A stretch of DNA of 64,000 bases, taken from positions 42,942 through 106,941 of the forward strand of contig NZ_QXMH01000004.1 of assembly GCF_003568665.1 (NCBI RefSeq). The letters are read 5' to 3'. Both the position numbers and the translations under genes were made by a program. Shown here piece by piece: positions 35,697 to 45,203 of the stretch. The DNA comes from Chitinophaga alhagiae. GTDB taxonomy: Bacteria > Bacteroidota > Bacteroidia > Chitinophagales > Chitinophagaceae. Numbering within the stretch: the stretch's first letter is position 1; each line of letters opens with the position of its first letter. The notes beneath the pieces are model-generated. The model ran no database searches. It saw only the letters and a program-made list of their open reading frames with translations, and was not told where the DNA came from.

Positions 35697-36950
35697 TTAC
35701 AGACCGAAAGCCTGTTTCACTTTCTCTACATAATCCAGTTTCTCCCAGGTGAACAGTTCCACCTCTACTTTTTTCTCGCTCCTTTTACCGGCGTTGAACA
35801 CTTTGGTCACCACCTTGTTCTCACGGCCCATGTGGCCATAAGCGGCGGTTTCACCATACATGGGGTTGCGCAGTTTCAGGCGTTGTTCAATGGCGTAGGG
35901 GCGCAGGTCGAAAATGTTTTCCACTTTGCGGGCAATCTCGCCATCGTTCAGGTTTACCTTGGCGGTGCCGTAGGTGTCTACGAACACGCCGCAGGGTTTG
36001 GCTACGCCAATGGCGTAAGACACCTGCACCAGCACTTCGTCGCAAATACCGGCGGCTACCAGGTTCTTGGCAATGTGACGGGTAGCGTAAGCTGCGGAAC
36101 GGTCTACCTTGGAAGGATCTTTCCCGGAGAACGCGCCACCGCCGTGAGCGCCTTTACCACCGTAAGTGTCTACAATGATCTTGCGGCCGGTAAGCCCGGT
36201 ATCGCCGTGGGGCCCGCCGATCACGAATTTGCCGGTGGGGTTGATATGATAGGTGATCTTGTCAGTAAAGAGGGTCTGCAGTTCGGGCTTCAGTTTGGCC
36301 TTCACGCGGGGGATGAGGATGTTGATCATGTCCTGCTTGATCTTGCCCAGCATTTCCTCGTCAGCGCCAAAGTCGTCGTGCTGGGTGGAAATAACGATGG
36401 TGTCTATGCGCACGGGCTGATTGTCGTCAGAATATTCAATGGTTACCTGAGACTTTGCATCGGGGCGCAGGTATTTGATCTCCTTGTTCTCGCGGCGGAG
36501 GGTGGCCAGCTCTATCAGCAGCTTGTGCGCCAGGTCCAGCGCCAGGGGCATGTAGTTCTCGGTTTCGCGGGTAGCGTAGCCGAACATCATACCCTGGTCT
36601 CCCGCGCCCTGCTCTTCAGGGTTCTTGCGGTCTACACCCTGGTTGATGTCTGGAGACTGCTCATGAATGGCAGAGAAAATACCGCAGGAGTTAGCTTCAA
36701 ACATGTACTCGCTCTTGGTATACCCGATCTTGCGGATCACTTCACGGGCAATATCCTGTACGTCCAGGTAGGCTTCTGATTTCACTTCGCCGGCCAGTAC
36801 TACCTGCCCGGTGGTTACCAGTGTTTCGCAGGCTACTTTGGAGCTGTTGTCATAAGCCAGGAAGTTATCAATCAGTGCGTCGGAAATTTGGTCGGCAACT
36901 TTGTCGGGGTGTCCTTCTGAAACGGATTCGGACGTAAATAAGTAAGGCAT
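35697..36950 (-). CDS. metK: S-adenosylmethionine synthetase
   Basis: The 417-residue enzyme makes SAM from methionine and ATP. All signature blocks are present: [15 protein letters not shown] near residue 10, [12 protein letters not shown] around residue 116, and [20 protein letters not shown] in the C-terminal half. Length is typical for Bacteroidota MetK, which carry short insertions compared with the 384-residue E. coli enzyme. It lies 20 bases after the DUF4270 gene, so the two are probably co-transcribed. Cytosolic tetramer, essential methyl-donor supply. Confidence 0.98.
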   Translation of the reverse strand: MPYLFTSESVSEGHPDKVADQISDALIDNFLAYDNSSKVACETLVTTGQVVLAGEVKSEAYLDVQDIAREVIRKIGYTKSEYMFEANSCGIFSAIHEQSPDINQGVDRKNPEEQGAGDQGMMFGYATRETENYMPLALDLAHKLLIELATLRRENKEIKYLRPDAKSQVTIEYSDDNQPVRIDTIVISTQHDDFGADEEMLGKIKQDMINILIPRVKAKLKPELQTLFTDKITYHINPTGKFVIGGPHGDTGLTGRKIIVDTYGGKGAHGGGAFSGKDPSKVDRSAAYATRHIAKNLVAAGICDEVLVQVSYAIGVAKPCGVFVDTYGTAKVNLNDGEIARKVENIFDLRPYAIEQRLKLRNPMYGETAAYGHMGRENKVVTKVFNAGKRSEKKVEVELFTWEKLDYVEKVKQAFGL

Positions 36951-36970
36951 AAACTTAAGAGTTCTGAAGA

Positions 36971-38341
36971 TTATAGTTGAGTGTAAATGATTCTAAGTTT
37001 TATGTTGGCCGGCGGCGTGGCATTGCCCCCTCCTGCTTTCACCCGCTTCATGTCAATGGCGTACCGGTTGGAAACAGACATCAGTTTCAGCACTGAGTTG
37101 TCCATTTTTTTATCGATGATAAATTGCAAATGCCGTGCAATATTAAACTTATATTGAACAATCTTGATACCCCCCACGTCAGAAATGACGGTTTTATTAC
37201 CACCGAAATACGCCAGGTTGGGCTGGCTGGGGTTACCGTAATCCAGCATATACCCCAGGCTGTCATGCGTAATATAACGGTAGAGCATCAGCCTGTCCGG
37301 TTCATCAAACAACTGGTCTTTCCCGCCGAACCCGCTGGATATTTCGGTGAGCACCAGTTCTGCCTGGTTGATCACGGACTTGGGGAAGTTTTCCAGGCCG
37401 GGTATCTGCACCTGGGTATAGATGCCCGGGGCGTCCTGCAGGTAGATCATGCTGTCTCCTTCAGGTTTGCCGGTGTTGATATAATTGGCTACTTCCGCAT
37501 TGGTGTAATTGCGTACAAAATAGTTGCCGTGGCCGCTGCTGGTGGATTTGAAAGGAAATTCCGCTTTCAGGGAATCGTTCTCGCTATTTTTATAGTATAC
37601 CACTACGCGGGTTTCCCCGTTGTTCAGGATGGGGAACAGCATGGTTTTGCTGCTCATGGTGTCTGGCACAATGGCCAGCCCGTTGAGGTACACCTTGAAC
37701 GCCGAATCGTTCAGGAAAGCCTGGTCTGCCCGCTGCTGCAGCAGGTTGTTGCCAAAAGCGGCGCTCAGCGGAATGCGCAGTGAGGGCGGCCTTTTCTCCC
37801 CGTAAATATTGATGGAGTCTTTCGGGTATACCGGGTAAGTAGATATGGAGCCAACCATTTTAGACTGGTCGTAAGACAGGGGGCGCGTATACGTATAATA
37901 AGAATCTATCTTGAAATTGGGCTCGTTCATTTCATACACCTTCAGGTTAAGCGGCTGGTTCTCACCGAACCAGGTGGTGTCTGCCCCAATGTACAGCACT
38001 ACGGAGTCCAGTACCTGGCCTGTGCCGGCAAAGGTGAACTTTTCTTCCGGGAGGCCTATCTGGGTGTACAGGAAACCGTGTGACTTGCCAAAAATGATAT
38101 CGTCCGTAATACTGCCCAGCGCGCCGGTATACACATCAGCGCCGGTTACCACGCTGGAATCTGCTACGGCAATGTTGTGGGTGATCAGGCTGTTGATGGT
38201 GGTATCCAGTACGGTCACTTTGTCCGCCCCGGGTATCAGGTCCTTGCCTAAGATAGTAGACTCGTTACAACCCGAAAATGCATATAGTCCCGTTAAAACG
38301 GCCGCGGCGGCATAGCCTAGATTCCTGAAATTGATCTTCAC
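36971..38341 (-). CDS. DUF4270 family lipoprotein
   Basis: This protein of about 456 residues matches the DUF4270 family of Bacteroidota outer-membrane lipoproteins. I place the start at GTG 38341 because it gives [10 protein letters not shown], a hydrophobic stretch and a lipobox (YAFSGC, Cys25). An upstream ATG at 38425 would add 28 residues that do not look like a signal peptide. The body is beta-rich, with a [20 protein letters not shown] start typical of the family. Function of DUF4270 is not established. Its placement between a starch-synthase-like gene and metK is, from general recall, common in this group. Confidence 0.85.
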   Translation of the reverse strand: MKINFRNLGYAAAAVLTGLYAFSGCNESTILGKDLIPGADKVTVLDTTINSLITHNIAVADSSVVTGADVYTGALGSITDDIIFGKSHGFLYTQIGLPEEKFTFAGTGQVLDSVVLYIGADTTWFGENQPLNLKVYEMNEPNFKIDSYYTYTRPLSYDQSKMVGSISTYPVYPKDSINIYGEKRPPSLRIPLSAAFGNNLLQQRADQAFLNDSAFKVYLNGLAIVPDTMSSKTMLFPILNNGETRVVVYYKNSENDSLKAEFPFKSTSSGHGNYFVRNYTNAEVANYINTGKPEGDSMIYLQDAPGIYTQVQIPGLENFPKSVINQAELVLTEISSGFGGKDQLFDEPDRLMLYRYITHDSLGYMLDYGNPSQPNLAYFGGNKTVISDVGGIKIVQYKFNIARHLQFIIDKKMDNSVLKLMSVSNRYAIDMKRVKAGGGNATPPANIKLRIIYTQL

Positions 38342-38475
38342 GTGTTTTGTTTGAATCGGTTTGTTGTTGCGTTGAAAGCACTGTTCCCAAAAAGAAAAAA
38401 TTAAAAATAAAAAGTAATTGTGCAATTCAGATAGCTCTTGCCAATTTTAACTTTTCATTTTTAATTCCCTCCGGG

Positions 38476-39294
38476 TCATTTACCCAGCAATTGGTGATAC
38501 AGCTGAAGGTAGTCTGCCAGGTCATCATTGTCTTTCCTGTAAGGCAGCACTACTTTCCCTTTCTCCGCTTTCAGTTCTTCCACCAGCTTCTTGTCAGCCT
38601 TGTCGCTGGCCAGCACTACCGCGTCGGCATATTTGGCAGCGCCCCGGTTAAGAGCGGTATTGGTCCCTTCTTTATATAATTCCAGGTCTTTTTCCTTGAT
38701 CTGGTTGCTGATAATCGCTTTTTTGGGGAAGCTGGCGCCCAGCTTTTCCTTGAAGGAATTGGGCTCCAGGGAGAAAACCGTTTTTGAATGGGCAAAAACC
38801 GGTTCTTTTTTATACGCTGTTTTCAGGTACACGGGGATGAGGGAGGTCATCCAGCCGCTGCAATGGATAATATCCGGCGGCCAGCCGAACTTCTTGACGG
38901 TTTCCAGCGCGCCCTTGCAAAAGAAAACAGCCCGGGCCGCATTGTCGTCATAAAACTTGCCGTCATCGTCCGCGAATACAGCTTTGCGCTTGAAATAATC
39001 TTCGTTGTCCAGGAAGTAGACCTGCAACCTTGCATTGGGCAGGGAAGCCACTTTAATGATCAGCGGGTAATCATCCCCATCTATTACAATGTTAATGCCC
39101 GAAAGGCGGACCACTTCGTGAAGGCGGTGCCTCCTTTCATTAATATTGCCAAATCTCGGCATGATAACCCTTACTTCAAGACCGGCCTCATTAGATCTGA
39201 TCGCCATTTTATTCACCATTGCCGCATAATCACTCAACTCCAGATACGGCGACATCTCTTGGGCAATAAAAAGAATTCTTTTCTTTGTGGACAT
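38476..39294 (-). CDS. Starch/glycogen synthase-like protein, N-terminal domain only
   Basis: A 272-residue protein related to the N-terminal Rossmann domain of GT5 starch synthases. It starts KRILFIAQEMSPYLELSDYA, and DIIHCSGWMTSLIPVYLK matches the DxxHxHDW-like region. The ADP-glucose-binding KxGGL motif is missing, and the whole C-terminal GT-B half is absent (full enzymes have about 480 residues). It cannot catalyse a normal GT5 reaction by itself. Short versions of this sort are found beside panC in related bacteria. It could be regulatory or act with another protein; function is unknown. Confidence 0.8.
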   Translation of the reverse strand: MSTKKRILFIAQEMSPYLELSDYAAMVNKMAIRSNEAGLEVRVIMPRFGNINERRHRLHEVVRLSGINIVIDGDDYPLIIKVASLPNARLQVYFLDNEDYFKRKAVFADDDGKFYDDNAARAVFFCKGALETVKKFGWPPDIIHCSGWMTSLIPVYLKTAYKKEPVFAHSKTVFSLEPNSFKEKLGASFPKKAIISNQIKEKDLELYKEGTNTALNRGAAKYADAVVLASDKADKKLVEELKAEKGKVVLPYRKDNDDLADYLQLYHQLLGK

Positions 39295-39335
39295 TTAAAG
39301 CTGATTATTAATGCAGTTATTTTTAATTTGGCTTG

Positions 39336-39343
39336 CAAAACTA
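39336..39343 (-). promoter_or_regulatory. Putative -7 box (TAGTTTTG) for the leftward starch-synthase-like gene
   Basis: Leftward TAGTTTTG fits TAnnTTTG and lies 41 bases upstream of the ATG. A TTG at 39369-39367 is 23 bases further upstream, slightly long for a -33 box. The rightward panC promoter must share this 110-bp divergent gap. Confidence 0.5.
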
Positions 39344-39404
39344 CGAAATTTTTAGGTAAAAAGGGCCAATTTGTCACTTTTAACATCCTTTTAAGCAAAG
39401 GTTT

Positions 39405-40247
39405 ATGTATCTATTCAAGCAGAGAGCGGCGCTCCGGGACTTCCTGGAGCAGGAAAAAAAGGCAGGAAAACGCGTGGGCTTTGTACCGACCATGGGCGCC
39501 TTGCATGAAGGCCACCTGTCACTGGTAAGGGATGCCAAAGAACAGACAGACCTGGTGGTATGCAGCATTTTTGTGAACCCTACCCAGTTCAATGACCCGA
39601 AAGACTTTGAAAAATACCCCGTCACCATTAACGAAGACATACAAAAGCTGACCGGCGCCGGCGCGGACGTGCTTTTTCTCCCTGCCGTGACGGAAATGTA
39701 CCCCGAAGGGGTTAATGCGCAACATCCAGCGTATGACTTCGGTTATCTGGAAACCGCACTGGAAGGCGCCCACCGCCCCAACCATTTCCAGGGGGTGGGC
39801 ATTATTGTACACAAGCTGCTGGACATTGTAAGCCCCACAGACCTTTTTATGGGCCAAAAAGACTTCCAGCAGTGCATGATCATCAAGCGGCTGCTGGAAA
39901 TAACCGGCATCCCCTGTGTGCTCCACATCCGCCCTACCCTCCGGGAAGCGGACGGCCTGGCCATGAGCAGCCGCAACATGCGCCTCAGCGCGGAAGAGCG
40001 GAAAACGGCCGTACAGGTTAGCCGCAGCCTCAAAACGCTGGTGCGCAACATCCGGCTGCAGCCCTTCGGGGAACTGAAAGAAACGGCCCGCAATGAGCTG
40101 AAGAACGCCGGTTTTTTGGTAGACTACATTGAAATAGCCGACGCCGGCAACCTCCAGCTCCTCAGCGGCCCCATCCCGGGGCCTATGGTAGCGCTCGCCG
40201 CCGCAAAGCTGGGAGAGATCCGTTTAATAGATAACATGCTGGTTTAG
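39405..40247 (+). CDS. panC: Pantothenate synthetase
   Basis: The 280-residue enzyme joins pantoate and beta-alanine using ATP to form pantothenate. The HIGH-like nucleotide motif reads VPTMGALHEGHLSLV (residues about 25-39). FVNPTQFNDPKDFEKYP, MGQKDFQQ and SSRNMRLS are further family blocks. Length is typical. It is divergent from the starch-synthase-like gene and upstream of panD, with the coenzyme A precursor pathway completed by panB at 45204. A 306-bp gap with an 11-bp repeat array separates it from panD. Confidence 0.98.
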   Translation: MYLFKQRAALRDFLEQEKKAGKRVGFVPTMGALHEGHLSLVRDAKEQTDLVVCSIFVNPTQFNDPKDFEKYPVTINEDIQKLTGAGADVLFLPAVTEMYPEGVNAQHPAYDFGYLETALEGAHRPNHFQGVGIIVHKLLDIVSPTDLFMGQKDFQQCMIIKRLLEITGIPCVLHIRPTLREADGLAMSSRNMRLSAEERKTAVQVSRSLKTLVRNIRLQPFGELKETARNELKNAGFLVDYIEIADAGNLQLLSGPIPGPMVALAAAKLGEIRLIDNMLV

Positions 40248-40408
40248 TGTTGGTAATACACCTTAGTGCATAAAAATAAGGGGCATTTCCCAAAAATATG
40301 CTTGTAAGCAATTGATAACGTTGTATTTGTAAGTTTTCCGCAACTGCATTTATGCCAAAAACATACACTCCCCATACACTGCCAGAGACTATACCTGGCC
40401 TAGTTCCG

Positions 40409-40496
40409 ACCTATATCACACCTATATCACACCTATATTAGACCTATATTAGACCTATGTTAGACCTATATCACACCTATATTAGACCTATATTAG
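40409..40496. repeat. Eight tandem 11-bp repeats (ACCTATATTAG / ACCTATATCAC)
   Basis: Eight units of exactly 11 bp start at 40409. Two versions occur: ACCTATATCAC at units 1, 2 and 6, and ACCTATATTAG at 3, 4, 7 and 8, with ACCTATGTTAG at unit 5. The order (TCAC,TCAC,TTAG,TTAG,GTTAG,TCAC,TTAG,TTAG) hints at partial duplication of a block. CCTAGTTCC flanks both ends (40399-40407, 40498-40506). The period is close to one helix turn. It lies just upstream of the panD -7 box. Confidence 0.95.
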
Positions 40497-40528
40497 ACCT
40501 AGTTCCTTCCGATTATCCAAAATTCCTC

Positions 40529-40536
40529 TACCTTTG
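40529..40536 (+). promoter_or_regulatory. Putative -7 box (TACCTTTG) of panD
   Basis: TACCTTTG fits TAnnTTTG and lies 17 bases before the panD ATG, giving a leader of about 10 bases. No clear -33 TTG; the 11-bp repeats end about 32 bases upstream of the box. Confidence 0.55.
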
Positions 40537-40553
40537 CGGACTACACCAGAAAT

Positions 40554-40898
40554 ATGTTGATCGAAGTACTGAAATCGAAGATTCACAGAGCGGTTATCAC
40601 GGAAGCCAATCTGAACTACGTGGGCAGCATCACCATTGACGAAGAGCTGATGGAGGCCGCCAACCTCATTGTTAATGAAAAAGTGCAGGTAGTGAACGTG
40701 AACAACGGTGAGCGCCTTGAGACCTATGTGATCAAAGGCAAACGCGGCTCCGGCGTGGTCTGCATGAACGGGCCCGCCGCCCGCCTGGTGGCCGTGGGCG
40801 ATGTTGTGATCATTATCTCCTATGCCACCATGGAATTTGAGGAAGCCAAACAATTCAACCCCATTGCCATTTTCCCGAAAGAGGGCAATAAACTATAA
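40554..40898 (+). CDS. panD: Aspartate 1-decarboxylase
   Basis: The 114-residue proenzyme makes beta-alanine from aspartate. It self-cleaves between Gly24 and Ser25 (YVGSITID), turning Ser25 into the pyruvoyl cofactor. [16 protein letters not shown] and [12 protein letters not shown] are conserved family segments. Length is slightly below the usual 117-126 residues. It starts a rightward unit with the flippase-like membrane gene 18 bases downstream. It supplies beta-alanine to PanC. Confidence 0.98.
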   Translation: MLIEVLKSKIHRAVITEANLNYVGSITIDEELMEAANLIVNEKVQVVNVNNGERLETYVIKGKRGSGVVCMNGPAARLVAVGDVVIIISYATMEFEEAKQFNPIAIFPKEGNKL

Positions 40899-40916
40899 TC
40901 CGGTTAATACGTCCCC

Positions 40917-41933
40917 ATGCCGAAAGCGCTTAAAAACATCCTTAAATTTCTTGCCTTTTTAAGCATTGGCGTGCTGATGATATGGCTGGCGCTGAAAGAC
41001 ATGACGCCGCAAGACTATGCGGACGTAAAATCGGCCTTTCTCAGCGGTAACTACTGGCTTATTATTCCCGCTTTCATCATCGGCATCGGCAGCCACCTTT
41101 CCCGGGCGCTGCGCTGGCGCATACTCATCGGCACCCAGGGCTACCGCCCCGGCGTGCTCAACACCTTTTTTGCCGTAATGGTGGGTTACCTGGTCAACAC
41201 CGGCGTACCCCGCCTGGGGGAAATAGCCCGCTGCGGCGTGCTGGCCAATTACGAGAAGATACCGGCAGACAAGCTCATTGGCACCATGATAGCCGAAAGG
41301 GCGCTTGACCTGGTATGCCTTGGCATTGTTTTCCTCCTTTGTTTCCTGCTGCAGCTGGACATTGTTTCCGCCTACCTCTCCGCGGAAGTATGGCCCGCCG
41401 CGGAGCAGAAACTGGCCAACGCCAATACCACCCAGCTGCTGCTCCTGCTGGGCATTGTGCTGCTGGCCGTGGGCATCTTTATCTTTCTGCTGAAACGTTT
41501 TGCCGCCTCCCAGGCCGCCATCAAACTGAAAGCCCTCATGCGCGGGGTGATGGACGGTTTCCTGTCTATCGTAAAGATGGACCGCAAAAAGCTGGGCTGG
41601 TTCCTTTTCCATACCATCTGCATCTGGGCGCAATACCTGGCCATGCTGTACGTAGGCTTCCTCTGCCTGCCCGCCACCCAGCACCTGGGCGTTACCGCCG
41701 CCCTCACCGTACTGGCCCTGGGCAGTGTAGCCATGATAGTTAGTCCCGGCGGCATTGGCGTATACCCCTACCTGGTACAGAAAACGCTGCTGCTCTATAA
41801 CATTGCCGGCCCCATCGGCATGGCCTTTGGCTGGATCATCTGGGGCGCGCAAACCCTGCTTATCTGCCTGCTGGGGCTGATTTCCTTCATCTGGCTGCCT
41901 GTTCACAACCGGAAACCGGCCGGAAAGTCGTAA
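40917..41933 (+). CDS. Lysylphosphatidylglycerol synthase TM-domain family protein
   Basis: This 338-residue inner-membrane protein has about eight helices. It matches the UPF0104/LPG_synthase_TM family: LSRALRWRILIGTQGY, VGYLVNTGVPRLGEIARCGVL and VSPGGIGVYPYLVQ are the conserved blocks. Here the cytosolic aminoacyl transferase domain of MprF is absent, so it is likely a lipid flippase-like carrier of unknown cargo. It follows panD at 18 bases, a pairing that is probably positional rather than functional. Confidence 0.9.
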   Translation: MPKALKNILKFLAFLSIGVLMIWLALKDMTPQDYADVKSAFLSGNYWLIIPAFIIGIGSHLSRALRWRILIGTQGYRPGVLNTFFAVMVGYLVNTGVPRLGEIARCGVLANYEKIPADKLIGTMIAERALDLVCLGIVFLLCFLLQLDIVSAYLSAEVWPAAEQKLANANTTQLLLLLGIVLLAVGIFIFLLKRFAASQAAIKLKALMRGVMDGFLSIVKMDRKKLGWFLFHTICIWAQYLAMLYVGFLCLPATQHLGVTAALTVLALGSVAMIVSPGGIGVYPYLVQKTLLLYNIAGPIGMAFGWIIWGAQTLLICLLGLISFIWLPVHNRKPAGKS

Positions 41934-42038
41934 TTTAATAGAAACTTAACACCGCCGCTATAGGCTGGCAATTTGTTTATACTAACTTTTGCGGTTAGAA
42001 GCGGGCTGCCTTTGCAGCTCTCTAAAAATCATGTGATT

Positions 42039-44189
42039 ATGAGTATGGATATGAACGCCATCCCTATGTTGCCGGTCAAACAAAAAAAAGACCCGGTGAA
42101 AAAAACTGAAAAAACAGACAGTACGTTCAGGAAAAGAAAAACAATAGTACGAGATATCAGCTGGCTTTCATTCAATGCGCGGGTATTGCAGGAAGCCGCA
42201 GACACCACCGTGCCGCTGCTGGAGCGCCTCCGCTTCCTCGGCATTTTTTCCAATAACCTGGACGAGTTCTTCCGTGTGCGCGTAGCCACGCTCAAACGCA
42301 TGGGCATGGTGGGCCGCACGGCCAAAATGCACCTGGAAGAAAACCCCGACCAGATACTGGACGAGATACAGCGCAACGTGATCAGCCAGCAGCAGGAGTT
42401 TAACCGCATCTGGAAAGAGATAGAAGAAGAGCTGAAAAAGGAAAAGGTACACCTGCATACAGACAAGCAGCTCAACCGGGACCAGCAGAAGTTCGTGACC
42501 AACTACTTCAATGAAGAAGTGCGCACCAACATCATCCCCCTCATGATAGAAGGCATCCCCCACATGCCCTTTCTCCGGGACAAATCCATTTACCTGGCCG
42601 TACTGCTGGCCCGCGAAGACAATTCCATCCGTCAGAAGTTTGCCCTCATAGAAATACCCACCAGCGTGCTGCCGCGCTTCCAGATACTGCCTTCCAAAGA
42701 AGGCGAGCACAGCATCATTTTGCTGGAAGACGTGGTCCGCTTCAACCTGCCGCATATCTTTTCATTTTTCGGGTTCGACAAGTTCTCGTCCTGGATCATC
42801 AAGGTAACGCGCGATGCGGAACTGGATATAGATAACGATGTGGCCACCAGCCTCATTCACCAGATAGAAAAAGGCCTGAAGGCCCGCCGCAAGGGCAAAC
42901 CCGTCCGTTTCATCTATGACCAGCAAATAGACCCTATTGTGCTGGAATACCTGATGCGGCGCCTGGGCCTCTCTAAAAAAGACAACCTGATACCCGGCGG
43001 CCGGATACATAACTTCAAGGATTTTATGGACTTCCCGGAGGAGGTGTTCACCCGTGAGCGCACGCGCCGCAAAACCTTCATCCACCCGCTGTTCCAGAAC
43101 GCGCCCAGCGTTATGCAGGTGATTGCCATGCAAGACGTGATGCTGCACTTTCCCTACCACTCTTTTGACACCATTATAGACCTGCTGCGCGAAGCCGCCA
43201 TGGACCCTAATGTGACCACTATCAAGATCACCGCCTACCGCCTGGCGCGCAACAGCCGCATCATTAACGCGCTGGTGAACGCCGTGCGCAACGGCAAACA
43301 GGTTGTGGTGGTGCTGGAGCTGCGCGCCCGCTTTGACGAAGAGGCCAACCTGCAGTGGAAGGAAAGGCTGGAAGAAGAAGGCGTGAAAGTGCTGTACGGC
43401 ATCCCTGGCATGAAGGTACACGCCAAACTCTGCGTGATCAAAAAACGCATCGGCACCAAAACCATACAGTGCGGGTTTGTAAGCACCGGCAACCTGAACG
43501 AAAAAACCGCCCGCGTATATGGAGACCATTGCCTGCTCACCGCCAACCGGGGCATTATGGCAGACATCAACCGCATTTTTGCTTATCTGGAAAAACCCAG
43601 CCACGATGAAAAGCTGCTGATGGCCTGCAAGACCCTTATAGTCAGCCCCTTCAACATGCGGAAGTTCTTCCTGAAAATGATAGACCGCGAGATCCGCAAC
43701 GCACGCCGGAAAAAACCCGCTTCCATTGTTCTCAAAATGAACTCCCTTTCTGACGACGAGCTGATCGCCAAACTCTATGACGCCGCCAAGGCCGGCGTTA
43801 CCATTAAAATGGTGATACGCGGTATCTGTTGCGCCTATACGGAGAATAAAAAATGGAAAAAAGACATCACCGCCGTGAGCATCGTAGACGAGTACCTGGA
43901 GCATGCCCGCGTGTTCATTTTCCACAATAACGGGAACGAGAAAACATTCATTGCCTCTTCAGACTGGATGGTGCGCAACCTCGACCATCGAGTGGAAGCA
44001 GCCGTGCCCATCGGGAACAACGTGATCAGGCAGGAGCTGCGCGAGATACTGGACATTCAGCTGAACAGCAATGTGAAAGTGCGTATACTCGACAATGAAC
44101 AGCAAAACGCCTACAAGCATAACAACGGCCGTAAAATCCGCGCCCAAGTTGAAATATTCAAATACCTCCACGAAAAAACATACCTTTGA
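42039..44189 (+). CDS. ppk: Polyphosphate kinase 1
   Basis: The 716-residue enzyme builds polyphosphate from ATP. I chose ATG 42039 (MSMDMNAIPML); a TTG further upstream would add an unlikely extension. N-terminal helices include ISWLSFNARVLQEA and NNLDEFFRVRVA. The catalytic region shows GMKVHAKLCVIKKR (autophosphorylated His) and GFVSTGNLNEKTARVYGD; the second PLD-like half has ASSDWMVRNLDHRVE. Length is normal for PPK1. The ppx-like gene starts 26 bases downstream. Confidence 0.97.
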   Translation: MSMDMNAIPMLPVKQKKDPVKKTEKTDSTFRKRKTIVRDISWLSFNARVLQEAADTTVPLLERLRFLGIFSNNLDEFFRVRVATLKRMGMVGRTAKMHLEENPDQILDEIQRNVISQQQEFNRIWKEIEEELKKEKVHLHTDKQLNRDQQKFVTNYFNEEVRTNIIPLMIEGIPHMPFLRDKSIYLAVLLAREDNSIRQKFALIEIPTSVLPRFQILPSKEGEHSIILLEDVVRFNLPHIFSFFGFDKFSSWIIKVTRDAELDIDNDVATSLIHQIEKGLKARRKGKPVRFIYDQQIDPIVLEYLMRRLGLSKKDNLIPGGRIHNFKDFMDFPEEVFTRERTRRKTFIHPLFQNAPSVMQVIAMQDVMLHFPYHSFDTIIDLLREAAMDPNVTTIKITAYRLARNSRIINALVNAVRNGKQVVVVLELRARFDEEANLQWKERLEEEGVKVLYGIPGMKVHAKLCVIKKRIGTKTIQCGFVSTGNLNEKTARVYGDHCLLTANRGIMADINRIFAYLEKPSHDEKLLMACKTLIVSPFNMRKFFLKMIDREIRNARRKKPASIVLKMNSLSDDELIAKLYDAAKAGVTIKMVIRGICCAYTENKKWKKDITAVSIVDEYLEHARVFIFHNNGNEKTFIASSDWMVRNLDHRVEAAVPIGNNVIRQELREILDIQLNSNVKVRILDNEQQNAYKHNNGRKIRAQVEIFKYLHEKTYL
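44181..44188 (+). promoter_or_regulatory. Possible internal -7 box (TACCTTTG) of ppx
   Basis: The octamer TACCTTTG overlaps the ppk stop codon and lies 27 bases before the ppx ATG. It is identical to the panD box. No -33 TTG is at normal spacing, so it may be chance. Confidence 0.35.
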
Positions 44190-44215
44190 GGCAGTTGCGA
44201 ATCTGTAATTGACTC

Positions 44216-45100
44216 ATGAAGCTGGCAGCAATTGACATAGGCTCTAACGCCGCACGTTTGCTGATATCGGAGGCCTCTCCGAAGGCAAACGGCGAGATGG
44301 ATTTTACCAAAGTGAACCTGATACGCGTACCGCTGCGTTTAGGGATAGACGTATTTTCAACCGGCGCTATTTCAGACAAACGGGCAGACAGCCTGGTGAG
44401 CACCATCAAGGCGTATAAGCTGCTGCTGGACGTGTACGAGGTAAAATACCTCAAAACCGCCGCCACCTCCGCCATGCGCGATGCCACCAACGGCCCGCAG
44501 ATACTGGAAAGGGTCAGGCAGGAAACCGGTATGGACCTCCGGCTCATTTCCGGCCAGGAAGAAGCCTCCTACATTTACGAGAACCACATTGCCGAAAACC
44601 TGGACAAGACCCGCAGCTACCTCTATATAGACGTGGGCGGCGGCAGCACCGAACTGACCTTCTTCAGCGGCAACCGCCTCATTTTCAAAGAATCTTTCAA
44701 CATCGGCACCATCCGCCTGCTGCAAAACCAGGTAACGGAAGCGCAATGGCAGCAGATGAAAGACTTTCTCCGCCAGCAGTTGCGTATGTACAACGGCGTA
44801 GTGGCCATCGGCTCCGGCGGCAACATCAACAAGGTATTTTCCCTCTCTAAACGGAAAGAAGGCAAACCCCTCTCCCTGGAGCTGCTGAAAGACTATTACA
44901 AAGAGTTCAGCAACTTCACGGTAGAAGAAAGGATACACGTTTACAACCTGCGGGAAGACCGTGCGGACGTAATTGTGCCTGCCCTGCAGATCTATGTGAA
45001 CGTAATGCGGTGGACGGACATTGAAGAGATCTTTGTACCCAAAATAGGCCTGGCAGACGGGCTGGTACGCTCCCTCTACAACGAGATCACCCGGGTGTAA
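44216..45100 (+). CDS. ppx: Exopolyphosphatase, Ppx/GppA family
   Basis: A 294-residue ASKHA-fold phosphatase. The phosphate-1 motif is AAIDIGSNAARLLIS at the N-terminus and the phosphate-2 motif is LYIDVGGGSTELTFF near residue 140. IGSGGNINKVFSLS follows. It lacks the C-terminal helical domain of the 500-residue enterobacterial Ppx, as is normal in short Ppx proteins. It would break down polyphosphate made by the adjacent PPK1, or hydrolyse pppGpp. It lies 26 bases after ppk. Confidence 0.92.
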   Translation: MKLAAIDIGSNAARLLISEASPKANGEMDFTKVNLIRVPLRLGIDVFSTGAISDKRADSLVSTIKAYKLLLDVYEVKYLKTAATSAMRDATNGPQILERVRQETGMDLRLISGQEEASYIYENHIAENLDKTRSYLYIDVGGGSTELTFFSGNRLIFKESFNIGTIRLLQNQVTEAQWQQMKDFLRQQLRMYNGVVAIGSGGNINKVFSLSKRKEGKPLSLELLKDYYKEFSNFTVEERIHVYNLREDRADVIVPALQIYVNVMRWTDIEEIFVPKIGLADGLVRSLYNEITRV

Positions 45101-45122
45101 CCGCCGCTCCTAAAAAATACTG

Positions 45123-45150
45123 TTGAAATCCGATTTATATTGCAACTTTG
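45123..45150 (+). promoter_or_regulatory. Putative promoter of panB
   Basis: TTG at 45123-45125 and CAACTTTG at 45143-45150 are 17 bases apart, fitting a -33/-7 pair with one mismatch in the -7 box. The box ends 53 bases before the ATG. Confidence 0.4.
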
Positions 45151-45203
45151 TGGATTGGTTTGCCGGTCCCGGCCGGATCTTTCAATACGAATAACTGATA
45201 GTA

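Larger units (their letters stand above)
40248..40553. other. panC-panD intergenic region
   Basis: About 306 AT-rich bases. They hold the eight-copy 11-bp repeat (40409-40496), flanked by CCTAGTTCC on both sides, and a -7 box at 40529-40536. No other gene is visible in the first 150 bases. Confidence 0.7.

Noticed and set aside
40409-40496. CRISPR or coding repeat
   Set aside because: The 11-bp units are too short, have no spacers, and break any reading frame.
41973-42038. Upstream TTG start of ppk
   Set aside because: It lies in a promoter-like region, and ATG 42039 gives normal PPK1 length.
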